A stretch of DNA of 64,000 bases from Kistimonas asteriae (lineage in GTDB: Bacteria > Pseudomonadota > Gammaproteobacteria > Pseudomonadales > Endozoicomonadaceae): positions 1 to 64,000 of the forward strand of contig NZ_JAEVHF010000008.1 in assembly GCF_018263925.1 (NCBI RefSeq), read 5' to 3'. Below, in pieces: positions 56,554 through 64,000 of the stretch. Position 1 is the first letter of the stretch, and each line of letters begins with the position of its first letter. Position numbers and translations under genes: made by a program. Under the pieces are notes generated by a model. It saw only the letters and a list, made by a program, of their open reading frames with translations. It was not told the DNA's origin and did no database searches.

Positions 56554-59500
56554 ATGCTACGCAAGCTGATAGTGGCCATGGCTGCCACTGGGGCGATATC
56601 TGCGGGTCCTGCACTCGGGCTCGGGCTAGGAGAGATTACGATTAACTCGTATCTTAATCAGCCGCTTGATGCTGAAATAGAGCTGGTTCAGGTCAGGGAG
56701 CTGTCCAATACTGAAATATTGCCGAACCTGGCGACACGGGACGATTTCAAACGTGCGGGGGTGGAACGGCCATTTTTCTTATCCGATCTCAAATTTGAAA
56801 CGGTCGTCCATGATGACGGCAGAACGACTGTCCGTCTCACCAGCCGCAAGCCGGTGGTTGAACCTTTCCTGAATTTTCTGGTTGAAGTCCACTGGCCCAG
56901 TGGACGTCTGTTGCGGGAATATACCTTGCTGCTGGATCCGCCTTCGTTCAGTGCGAGTGTCGCTGAAGAGGTTGCGCGTAAACCAATGTATCAGGGAGGC
57001 AGTGCCAACCGTTATCAGCGTATTCCTGATGCCGTTGCGCCCATCCGCTCGACACCTGACTCATCCCGATCCCCTTCCAGGACGCCGACAGGCTCCCATA
57101 AAGTTAAAAAGGACGAAACACTTTGGGATATTGCCTTGCGGTTCCGTCCGGATCGATCGGTGTCGCCACAGCAGATGATGCTGGCTATTCAGGCAGAAAA
57201 CCCGGGCGCCTTCATCAATGGCAATATCAACATGCTCAAGCAGGGCAGTGTGTTGCGTATTCCTGATCGCGTCATGCTGAGAGACTTCAGCGAAGCGGGT
57301 TCCATTGCCGGAGTCGCTAAACAGAATTCCAGTTGGAAAGGCAGCGTCAGACAGTTGGATGCTACCCGTCGCTCTTCAGTCGATGATGAACCCGGAAAGC
57401 GCCAGGACGATGGCCGGTTGACAGTTGTCTCTTCCGGTGATGGTGGACGTGGTAACGGGGCTGACCAGGGCGGAGGCAGTGGAGATTCTGCCCGTGTTAG
57501 AGCCTTGGAAGATGAATTGGCATTAAGCTCCGAGCGGATTGATCTGCTGACCCGTGAGAATGCAGAACTCAGGGATAAGCTAGATGCATTGACAGAGCAA
57601 CTGGGGACGCTGGAAAAACTCATTGCGCTTAAAAATGATGAGCTGACAGTCATACAGGGTATGGGGCAGCAGGATGCGGGTGAAACCCTTACCCCACCGG
57701 AGCCGCCTCGGGATATTGCTCAGGCTGATCCGCCGACGACCTTGCCGCCTCCCGCAAATGGCGAAATTGATTACAATTACCAGAATGACGCAGAGTCTGG
57801 CGAAACTCAGCAGCCGATGGCGGATGCTGGGAAGCGTCAGGGACAGCAGAATCCCTCTGACAATAAACCTTCGGAAAAGCCTGACAAGATAGCCAATGAC
57901 ACAAAGGCTAAACCTGAAAAATCCTTCATCGATGAGTTTCTTGATAGCCCGTTATACATGGGGATCGCTGGGGGAGGGGTTCTGTTTATCGTGGCGGGTC
58001 TGATGTTTGTTGCTCGACGACGGGCGCAGGCCGAAGATGTGTTCCAGGATTCCCTGAATGATCAAGAGGCGTTTTCTCCTGCAGGAAACGAGCAGATTGA
58101 CCTCGGTACTGGGTTAAGCCCCGCTGTTGCATCAACAAAAGCTGCCGGTGGTGCAGGCATACAGCCATTGGAGTTGGATGCAGACCTGGAAATCGACCAG
58201 GACCTGCTGGATCAACAGGTTGCATCGACAGCCGCAGGCAGTGTGATGGCTGAAGCCGATGTCTATGCGGACTATGGGCGTTTTCAGCAGGCTGCAGAAA
58301 TACTCACTAAAGCCGTTGAGACTGAGCCGGGCAATGCCAGCTATCGCCTGAAACTGATGGAAGTCCAGGCGGGTATGGATGACCTGGATGGCTTCAGGGA
58401 GCAACTGAACGCGTTAGGCGATGTGGATGAGGCTACGCAGGCAAAGGTTGAGGCTCTGAAGTCGCAGTTTGCCAATACAACGCTGGCAGATTTCGAGCCT
58501 GAAGATGTCTTGAATGAGCTGGAGGCTTTAACCGATGAGCTGACCAGTACCGATATTGATCTGGATGCCAGTCTGGACTCTGTTGTGGAGGAGGCGTCAT
58601 CCGATCTCGCATCTGCCGACGCTCTGGATCTGGCGCTGGAGGACGACTTAAGTATTGATGACAGTGTCGATGTTGAGACATCGCTTGATACTGGCAAGCT
58701 TGAAGACGACGATCTGTCTATTGATGGGCTGGATGATCTGGAGCTTGACCTTGGCCTTGAAGATGCCAGCAGTGATGCGGTTTCTGAAGGCGGATCAGAC
58801 GAAATGGCTGATCTTGATGACATAAGTCTAAGCCTGGACGATGATGAAGCGGTGTCAGAAGTCAGTGAATTGACGGATGATTTGTCACTGGGTGATACGG
58901 ACGACATTGCAACGCTCGATATGTCTGACGCTGAAGATCTGGATGATATTGCTCTGGATCTTGAGTTGGATGACGCTGAGGATTCTGAATCGTCAGCGCC
59001 AGAGGCGTTGCCTGACGCTGAGTCCCTCGACGATTTATCCCTTGATTTGGATGCTGATGAGTTTCAGCTCGACGCTTCCGTAGAGGAGACGCCGTCGCTG
59101 GTTGAAGATGAGGGTATTGTCGAGCTTGAGGATCTGGAGCTTAATGACGAGCTTGAAACGGCAGAAACTGAAGCGTCTCAAGACGAGCAATCCGACGATG
59201 AATCATTCGATCTGGGCGATCTTGACCTTGAACTGAATGACGATCTGGGTGAAAGCCTGGAAGCGTCCTCCAGTGAGGGGAATGCGGTATCGGATGAGAT
59301 TGAGCTCGAGCTCGATGAGTCTGAATTTGATCTTGATGCTGAAATGGCCTCTCTGGATACCGACCTGTCTGATCTCTCTGAAGGGCTTGGTGAGGCTGAT
59401 CTTGATGGGGCTCTGCAGCCGGAGGCTGTTGAGAGCAGCGAAGATACTGACCTTGAGTCTCTGGATCTTGATTCGATGGACCTCTCCGAACCTTTGTCTG

Positions 59501-59727
59501 AGATGGGTAGTTCTGGAGAAGTCGGTGTGAGTGAGGAAGCGACTGAGCTGGATGAAGATCTCGAGTTCCTTGAAGAAACCGATGAAACCGCCACCAAGCT
59601 TGATCTGGCCAGGGCTTATATTGAGATGGGAGATCAGGATGGCGCCAGGGATATCTTGGAAGAGGTCGCTCGTGAGGGTGATGATGCTCAGAAGCAGGAA
59701 GCGGACAGTTTGTTGAAAAAACTCTGA
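56554..59727 (+). CDS. fimV: FimV/HubP family pilus assembly and polar hub protein
   Basis: 1057 residues. Signal sequence 1-22 and N-terminal FimV domain (GLGEITINSYLNQPLDAEI; VERPFFLSDLKFE). A LysM peptidoglycan-binding module lies at about 180-240 (KVKKDETLWDIALRFRP). A coiled coil (about 310-360, ALEDELALSSERIDLLTREN) precedes one membrane helix at about 466-486. The cytoplasmic part is extremely acidic, an Asp/Glu/Leu/Ser-rich low-complexity region of about 400 residues, and ends in the conserved TPR-like FimV C-terminal domain (ATKLDLARAYIEMGDQDGAR, about 1012-1057). FimV/HubP marks the cell pole and supports type IV pili and chemotaxis. A strong terminator follows. Confidence 0.96.
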   Translation: MLRKLIVAMAATGAISAGPALGLGLGEITINSYLNQPLDAEIELVQVRELSNTEILPNLATRDDFKRAGVERPFFLSDLKFETVVHDDGRTTVRLTSRKPVVEPFLNFLVEVHWPSGRLLREYTLLLDPPSFSASVAEEVARKPMYQGGSANRYQRIPDAVAPIRSTPDSSRSPSRTPTGSHKVKKDETLWDIALRFRPDRSVSPQQMMLAIQAENPGAFINGNINMLKQGSVLRIPDRVMLRDFSEAGSIAGVAKQNSSWKGSVRQLDATRRSSVDDEPGKRQDDGRLTVVSSGDGGRGNGADQGGGSGDSARVRALEDELALSSERIDLLTRENAELRDKLDALTEQLGTLEKLIALKNDELTVIQGMGQQDAGETLTPPEPPRDIAQADPPTTLPPPANGEIDYNYQNDAESGETQQPMADAGKRQGQQNPSDNKPSEKPDKIANDTKAKPEKSFIDEFLDSPLYMGIAGGGVLFIVAGLMFVARRRAQAEDVFQDSLNDQEAFSPAGNEQIDLGTGLSPAVASTKAAGGAGIQPLELDADLEIDQDLLDQQVASTAAGSVMAEADVYADYGRFQQAAEILTKAVETEPGNASYRLKLMEVQAGMDDLDGFREQLNALGDVDEATQAKVEALKSQFANTTLADFEPEDVLNELEALTDELTSTDIDLDASLDSVVEEASSDLASADALDLALEDDLSIDDSVDVETSLDTGKLEDDDLSIDGLDDLELDLGLEDASSDAVSEGGSDEMADLDDISLSLDDDEAVSEVSELTDDLSLGDTDDIATLDMSDAEDLDDIALDLELDDAEDSESSAPEALPDAESLDDLSLDLDADEFQLDASVEETPSLVEDEGIVELEDLELNDELETAETEASQDEQSDDESFDLGDLDLELNDDLGESLEASSSEGNAVSDEIELELDESEFDLDAEMASLDTDLSDLSEGLGEADLDGALQPEAVESSEDTDLESLDLDSMDLSEPLSEMGSSGEVGVSEEATELDEDLEFLEETDETATKLDLARAYIEMGDQDGARDILEEVAREGDDAQKQEADSLLKKL

Positions 59728-59751
59728 TTCTTGATTCACACTCTCGGTTAC

Positions 59752-59786
59752 AAAAAAAGGCTGGTATGATTACCAGCCTTTTTTTG
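59752..59786 (+). terminator. Terminator after fimV
   Basis: A 15-bp stem AAAAAAAGGCTGGTA/TACCAGCCTTTTTTT with a 4-base loop, 24 bases after the fimV stop. Confidence 0.94.
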
Positions 59787-59857
59787 TGCGGGCTTTTTAC
59801 GGGCAATCGCCTCAGTCTTGCCTCATAAACCTCTTGATGAGATATGTTTTGGACGTG

Positions 59858-60670
59858 ATGAATGACGGCCAGCGTTACGCGGTCTGTGTGGAATATGACG
59901 GCGCCGGATATCATGGCTGGCAATCGCTCAAATCAGGACTTCCGACGGTCCAGCAGCATGTTGAAGCGGCGTTGAGCTCTGTCGCAAACCACCCTGTTTC
60001 AGTTGTTTGTGCCGGAAGAACCGACGCGGGCGTGCATGGTTGTCGGCAGATTATCCATTTTGATTCGCCCGCCGATCGGGTAGAGCGTAGCTGGGTTTTC
60101 GGCGCTAATACCCATTTGCCGGACAGTATTGCCCTGCGCTGGGTACGCCCTGTGAGCCATGATTTTCATGCTCGTTTTTCTGCGCTGGCCAGACGCTATC
60201 GTTACGTGATATACAATACTCCGGTCAGGCCGGCGATATTGCCCAGGGGCGTGACTTGGAATTACCGTCCTCTGGATGAGCAGCGGATGGCCGAGGCGGC
60301 TCGGTTCCTGATTGGTGAGCATGACTTCACGTCCTATCGTGCCGTGCAGTGTCAGGCCAAAAATCCGGTACGGAAAATTACCCACCTCAGTGTTAAACGC
60401 TTTGGTGATGTGTTGGTCATTGATATTCAGGCCAATGCGTTCCTGCACCATATGGTGCGTAATATTGCCGGCGTCTTGATGGCTATTGGTTGCGGTAAGC
60501 GAGAACCCATTTGGGCGAGAGACGTCCTTGAGGCCAGGGATAGAAGAATGGGTGGGGTGACTGCGCCGCCGTATGGCCTGTATTTTGTTAATGTGATTTA
60601 TCCGGCAGAGTTTGATCTGCCGGAAGATGCTTTGGGGCCCGGTTTTATCGCCCCGTTGTTAAACCCGTAA
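59858..60670 (+). CDS. truA: tRNA pseudouridine(38-40) synthase TruA
   Basis: 270 residues from ATG 59858, the E. coli length; in-frame codons back to 59786 include part of the fimV terminator and are unlikely. Catalytic Asp56 in CAGRTDAGVHG; FHARFSALARRYRYVI and AFLHHMVRNIAGVLM are family motifs. Modifies the anticodon stem-loop of many tRNAs. Precedes trpF by 23 bases. Confidence 0.96.
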   Translation: MNDGQRYAVCVEYDGAGYHGWQSLKSGLPTVQQHVEAALSSVANHPVSVVCAGRTDAGVHGCRQIIHFDSPADRVERSWVFGANTHLPDSIALRWVRPVSHDFHARFSALARRYRYVIYNTPVRPAILPRGVTWNYRPLDEQRMAEAARFLIGEHDFTSYRAVQCQAKNPVRKITHLSVKRFGDVLVIDIQANAFLHHMVRNIAGVLMAIGCGKREPIWARDVLEARDRRMGGVTAPPYGLYFVNVIYPAEFDLPEDALGPGFIAPLLNP

Positions 60671-60693
60671 TAAAAATTGCTCAAGGTTCCGGC

Positions 60694-61365
60694 ATGCTGT
60701 TTGACGCAGAAACTTATCAGGCCTGCACCACGCGAAAGAGGCGTTCTTGCGTCAAAATCTGCGGTTTGCGGAGTGTTGAAATGGCAAATGTCGCGGTAGA
60801 CGCCGGCGCAGATGCCATTGGTCTGATGTTCTATGCCCCTAGTCCTCGTTATGTGACACCCGAAGAGGCTAGTTATATTGTCGCTGAAGTGAAGGGAAAA
60901 GTTGCTATTGTCGGTGTTTTTGTGAACCCGACAGCGGCCTGGCTGGATGAAGTGCTGGCCCGCGTTCCGCTTGATGCCATTCAGTTTCATGGTGATGAAA
61001 AGGACGAATTCTGCCGGCAGTGGGGATTACCTTATATCAAAGCGCTTCGTCTCCGTCAGGGGGCGGATTATGCCGCTGTCGGTAATGCCTGGCCGGGCGC
61101 CAGCGCCTTTCTGGTTGACAGTTATAATCCTGATGCCTTTGGTGGAACCGGTGAGCTGTGTGATTGGGGTCTGATCCCTGAAGGATTGAATTGCCCGGTT
61201 ATGCTGGCCGGTGGATTGCGCCCTGACAATATCGGTGAAGCCATTACCCAGGTGAAACCCTGGTGTGTGGATGTGAGTAGTGGTGTTGAGTGTGGAAAAG
61301 GCGTTAAGGATGCAGCCCTTATCAGGGCATTCATGAGAGAGGTAGATAATGTCTCTGGAGACTGA
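60694..61365 (+). CDS. trpF: Phosphoribosylanthranilate isomerase
   Basis: 223 residues, monofunctional TIM barrel. [20 protein letters not shown] carries the catalytic Cys, [12 protein letters not shown] the phosphate region, [13 protein letters not shown] the catalytic Asp and [10 protein letters not shown] the C-terminal phosphate site. The N-terminus has 19 extra residues before the usual VKICG start; an internal start is not favoured by a ribosome site. Overlaps trpB by 17 bases. Confidence 0.96.
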   Translation: MLFDAETYQACTTRKRRSCVKICGLRSVEMANVAVDAGADAIGLMFYAPSPRYVTPEEASYIVAEVKGKVAIVGVFVNPTAAWLDEVLARVPLDAIQFHGDEKDEFCRQWGLPYIKALRLRQGADYAAVGNAWPGASAFLVDSYNPDAFGGTGELCDWGLIPEGLNCPVMLAGGLRPDNIGEAITQVKPWCVDVSSGVECGKGVKDAALIRAFMREVDNVSGD

Positions 61366-62563
61366 GAAAACCCGTTATAGCATGCCGGATCAGCGGGGCT
61401 ATTTTGGCCCCTTTGGTGGGCGTTTTTCCCCCGAAACCCTGATCCCTGCCGTTCAGGAGCTGGAAGAGGCCTTTGAATCCTATATCAAGGATCCAGCGTT
61501 CCTGGAAGAAATGGATAAGGATTTTGCCCATTATGTCGGGCGTCCTTCACCGCTGTATCATGCTGAACGATGGTCGGGTCTTCTTGGCGGCGCGCAGATC
61601 TATCTCAAGCGTGAAGACCTTAACCATACCGGTGCTCACAAGATCAACCATGCCATTGGTCAGGCGCTGCTGGCGAAGCGAATGGGTAAAACTCGCATTA
61701 TCGCCGAAACCGGTGCCGGGCAGCATGGCGTTGCAACCGCGACTGTTGCGGCTCGACTGGGGCTCGAATGTGTCGTGTATATGGGCGCTGAAGATGTGCG
61801 GCGCCAGGCGCTCAATGTTTATCGCATGAAACTGCTGGGGGCCGAAGTGGTTCCGGTCGAGGCGGGAGCCAAGACCCTGAAAGATGCGATCAACGAAGCC
61901 ATGCGTGACTGGGTCACCAATATTGACAACACGTTCTATCTTTTGGGTACAGTGGTTGGCCCCCATCCTTACCCCAAGATGGTGCGTACCTTCCAGAGTG
62001 TGATTGGACGCGAAGCGCGAAAGCAGTATCTGGAGATGACCGGCAGGTTACCCGATGCGCTGGTGGCCTGTGTGGGCGGTGGTTCTAACGCCATGGGGCT
62101 TTTCTATCCGTTCATTGATGATGATGTGAAAATTTACGGGGTGGAAGCCGGGGGCGAAGGTATTGAATCCGGGCGGCATGCTGCCCGTCTGAGCGCTGGG
62201 CGACGGGGTGTTTTGCATGGTAATCGAACCTATATCATGTCAGATGATGCAGGCCAGATTATCGAAAGCCATTCAGTCTCTGCCGGGCTGGACTATCCTG
62301 GTGTCGGCCCTGAGCATGCCTGGTTGAAGGAGTCGGCGCGGGCAGAATATGTTCACGTTAATGATGATGAAGCCCTCTCGGCATTCCGTGACTTGACCCA
62401 GTATGAAGGCATCATGCCCGCCCTGGAGAGCAGTCATGCACTGGCCTGGGTGAAAAAGCTGGCGCCAACGATGTCGCCGGAGCAGAGCATTATCGTGAAC
62501 CTGTCCGGACGTGGGGACAAGGATATCCATACCGTTGCTGAAATTGACGGCATCGAGCTGTAA
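61349..62563 (+). CDS. trpB: Tryptophan synthase beta chain
   Basis: 404 residues. PLP lysine in [32 protein letters not shown], the [13 protein letters not shown] phosphate loop and the C-terminal SGRGDKDI complete the fold-type II signature. It condenses indole with serine. GAGAGG ribosome site lies within the end of trpF, ensuring coupling. Confidence 0.98.
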   Translation: MSLETEKTRYSMPDQRGYFGPFGGRFSPETLIPAVQELEEAFESYIKDPAFLEEMDKDFAHYVGRPSPLYHAERWSGLLGGAQIYLKREDLNHTGAHKINHAIGQALLAKRMGKTRIIAETGAGQHGVATATVAARLGLECVVYMGAEDVRRQALNVYRMKLLGAEVVPVEAGAKTLKDAINEAMRDWVTNIDNTFYLLGTVVGPHPYPKMVRTFQSVIGREARKQYLEMTGRLPDALVACVGGGSNAMGLFYPFIDDDVKIYGVEAGGEGIESGRHAARLSAGRRGVLHGNRTYIMSDDAGQIIESHSVSAGLDYPGVGPEHAWLKESARAEYVHVNDDEALSAFRDLTQYEGIMPALESSHALAWVKKLAPTMSPEQSIIVNLSGRGDKDIHTVAEIDGIEL

Positions 62564-62579
62564 GAAGGGGGCAGTGATT

Positions 62580-63383
62580 ATGAGTCGTATCAAGGGATGT
62601 TTTGCCCGTCTTGAAGCGGAGGGGCGCAAGGCGCTGATCCCCTATATTACCGCTGGCTATCCGCAAAAAGACTATACCGTCAATTTGATGCTGGAAATGG
62701 TGGCGGCAGGGGTTGATGTCATTGAGTTGGGTGTACCGTTTTCTGACCCGGGTGCGGATGGACCGGTCATTCAGGCTGCCCATCAGCGCGGTGTGTCACA
62801 GGGCGTTACACTTGCTGACGTTCTGGCAATGGTTTCCGAGTTTCGTAAAACCGATAATGATACGCCAATCGCATTGATGACATACCTTAACCCGGTCGAG
62901 ATCATGGGGTATGAGCAGTTTGCCCAGACCGCAGCCGAGGCGGGTGTTGACGGCCTGCTGGTGGTGGATAGTCCACCGGAGCACTCTGCCGAACTGCTGA
63001 AAGCGTTAGGGCGTTATGAGCTGGATGCGATTTATCTGCTCGCACCAACGACGCCTGATGACCGTGTTCGTCGTATCTGTGAGGCGGCCAGTGGGTATGT
63101 CTACTACGTCTCTCTGAAGGGGGTGACCGGTGCAGCGACGCTGGATGTGGACGGTGTCCGTGAGCGGGTTGCGCAGATTAAGACAATCACACAACTCCCT
63201 GTGTGTGTGGGTTTCGGTATTCATAATGGTGATACGGCAGCGGCCATCAGTCAGGTGGCTGACGGCGTGATCGTCGGTACCGCGCTGGTTAAAACACTTG
63301 CTGCAGAAGCAACGCCGGCCTTGGGCAGTCAAGCCGTGAAACAGCAGCTGGCGGAAATGCGCAGTAGAATGGATGCCTGCTAA
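62580..63383 (+). CDS. trpA: Tryptophan synthase alpha chain
   Basis: 267 residues from ATG 62580 with a G-rich site upstream. Catalytic Glu in VIELGVPFSDPGADGPVIQ and Asp in ALMTYLNPVEIMG region; YYVSLKGVTGA and GFGIHNGDTAAA bind phosphate. Cleaves indole-3-glycerol phosphate and channels indole to TrpB. Starts 17 bases after the trpB stop. Confidence 0.98.
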   Translation: MSRIKGCFARLEAEGRKALIPYITAGYPQKDYTVNLMLEMVAAGVDVIELGVPFSDPGADGPVIQAAHQRGVSQGVTLADVLAMVSEFRKTDNDTPIALMTYLNPVEIMGYEQFAQTAAEAGVDGLLVVDSPPEHSAELLKALGRYELDAIYLLAPTTPDDRVRRICEAASGYVYYVSLKGVTGAATLDVDGVRERVAQIKTITQLPVCVGFGIHNGDTAAAISQVADGVIVGTALVKTLAAEATPALGSQAVKQQLAEMRSRMDAC

Positions 63384-63391
63384 TCTGTGTT

Positions 63392-63427
63392 CGCTGTTCG
63401 GCCGGTATTTATACCTGCCGAACAGCG
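63392..63427 (+). promoter_or_regulatory. Strong stem-loop between trpA and accD
   Basis: CGCTGTTCGGC pairs perfectly with GCCGAACAGCG (11 bp); after one mismatch the inner GGTA/TACC adds four pairs closing a TTTA loop. There is no T-run, so it is not a standard terminator. It lies 8 bases after the trpA stop and 32 bases before accD; a role in mRNA processing, stability or control of accD is possible. Confidence 0.7.
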
Positions 63428-63458
63428 AGGGACAGGCACGGGCTTACAGGAAAGGTCT

Positions 63459-64000
63459 ATGAGCAACTGGCTAGACAAGTTGATTCCATCTCTCTCCCGT
63501 ATGGATGCAAAAAAGACGGGAAAAAGTAATGTGCCTGAAGGGTTGTGGAAGAAGTGCGTCAAATGCGATGCGATTCTTTATCGTCCTGAATTTGAGCGCA
63601 ATCAGGATGTGTGCCCGAAATGTGACCATCACATGCGCATTTCTGCGCGGGTGCGTCTGGAGCGTTTCCTGGATGAGTCTGAGGATCGCCTGGAAATGTT
63701 CGCCGAGCTGGAGCCGGAAGACCGGTTAAAATTTCGGGACAGCAAAAAATACAAGGATCGTCTTGTCCAGGCTCAAAAGGCGACGGGTGAAAAAGACGCT
63801 GCTATCTGCTTCAGGGGCGCAGTTAATGAAGTCCCGGTGGTTGCTGTTGCGTTTGAATTTGCCTTTATGGGCGGCTCCATGGGCGCTGTTGTAGGGGAAA
63901 AATTCGTCAGAGCAGGCGAATATTGTCTGGAACACAATATCCCGTTGGTCTGTTTTTCCGCCAGTGGTGGTGCCCGGATGCAGGAGGCTTTGTTCTCTCT
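63459..64000 (+). CDS. accD: Acetyl-CoA carboxylase carboxyltransferase subunit beta (5' part)
   Basis: 180 codons are visible before the window ends, without a stop. The N-terminal zinc ribbon has Cys33, Cys36, Cys52 and Cys55 (CVKC...CPKC). The crotonase-like core begins with [20 protein letters not shown] and [12 protein letters not shown]. With AccA it transfers carboxyl from biotin to acetyl-CoA, the first step of fatty acid synthesis. The gene follows trpA as in many gammaproteobacteria, where folC usually comes next. Confidence 0.97.
   Translation, partial: MSNWLDKLIPSLSRMDAKKTGKSNVPEGLWKKCVKCDAILYRPEFERNQDVCPKCDHHMRISARVRLERFLDESEDRLEMFAELEPEDRLKFRDSKKYKDRLVQAQKATGEKDAAICFRGAVNEVPVVAVAFEFAFMGGSMGAVVGEKFVRAGEYCLEHNIPLVCFSASGGARMQEALFS

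Noticed and set aside
58341..59923. Long minus-strand open frames (188, 178, 139 and 260 residues) opposite fimV
   Set aside because: They are antisense shadows of the Asp/Glu-rich fimV region, with Ser/Arg-rich low-complexity translations and no ribosome sites.

Overview
The window reads as a chromosomal segment of a gammaproteobacterium of the Oceanospirillales/Pseudomonadales type. The main reasons are gene orders known from Pseudomonas and relatives: leuC-leuD-leuB-asd-asd2-fimV-truA-trpF followed by accD, gpsA-DUF4389-sixA, and smrB/prmB-aroC. Class-typical genes such as fabA-fabB, tmcA, lolA and rarA agree. A SET-domain protein, two tandem Legionella-like MFS carriers and a secreted thermolysin-type protease hint at a host- or animal-associated marine lineage (Endozoicomonas-like), but that genus-level guess is inference only. 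No transposase, integrase, tRNA, CRISPR array or phage gene was seen.

Layout. 1-150: 3' end of a 5S rRNA and the rRNA operon terminator. 0.4-5.7 kb: accessory genes, namely a membrane-anchored unknown with an Sm-like tail, a SET-domain protein, a trpR-like repressor overlapping an aromatic amino acid permease, and an ADP-ribosylglycohydrolase/J1-crystallin-like protein. 5.8-12.1 kb: housekeeping block ftsK-lolA-rarA-crcB-serS, ending in a terminator shared with convergent glpK. 13.9-18.9 kb: cysG, the coupled deoxynucleoside salvage pair tdk-dNK, and htpG with a clear sigma-32 type promoter. 18.9-20.8 kb: a structured intergenic palindromic element and an M4 metalloprotease. 20.8-22.6 kb: fabA-fabB on the minus strand, followed by a geneless AT-rich gap of about 1 kb. 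23.6-25.5 kb: gpsA, DUF4389, sixA. 25.8-30.3 kb: an AT-rich accessory block of two overlapping MFS genes and a 626-residue unknown.

30.5-36.0 kb: a YdiI-type thioesterase, an AmpD-like amidase, and a three-gene TRAP-type transporter (TatT-like lipoprotein, periplasmic binding protein, fused permease). 36.1-41.6 kb: two overlapping alpha/beta hydrolases, glutathione peroxidase, a small gene that appears to start at AUA, a membrane-anchored thioredoxin, a DUF4892 protein and a patatin-like protein. 41.6-49.8 kb: smrB, prmB, aroC, tmcA, a TrkH-type K+ transporter, a hemolysin III family protein and an acyltransferase. 49.8-64.0 kb: a LysR regulator divergent from the leucine genes, two aspartate-semialdehyde dehydrogenases, fimV, truA, trpF-trpB-trpA and the start of accD.

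Functional links. TrpR and its neighbouring permease probably couple tryptophan uptake to tryptophan level, and aroC, trpF, trpB and trpA supply the pathway in the same window. Leucine (leuCDB) and the aspartate-family branch (asd) are adjacent. Many converging gene pairs share one bidirectional hairpin terminator (serS/glpK, cysG/dNK, protease/fabB). The least explained content lies in the 0.4-5.7 kb and 25.8-30.3 kb blocks, the 18.9 kb palindromic element, the 22.6-23.6 kb gap and the strong trpA-accD hairpin.
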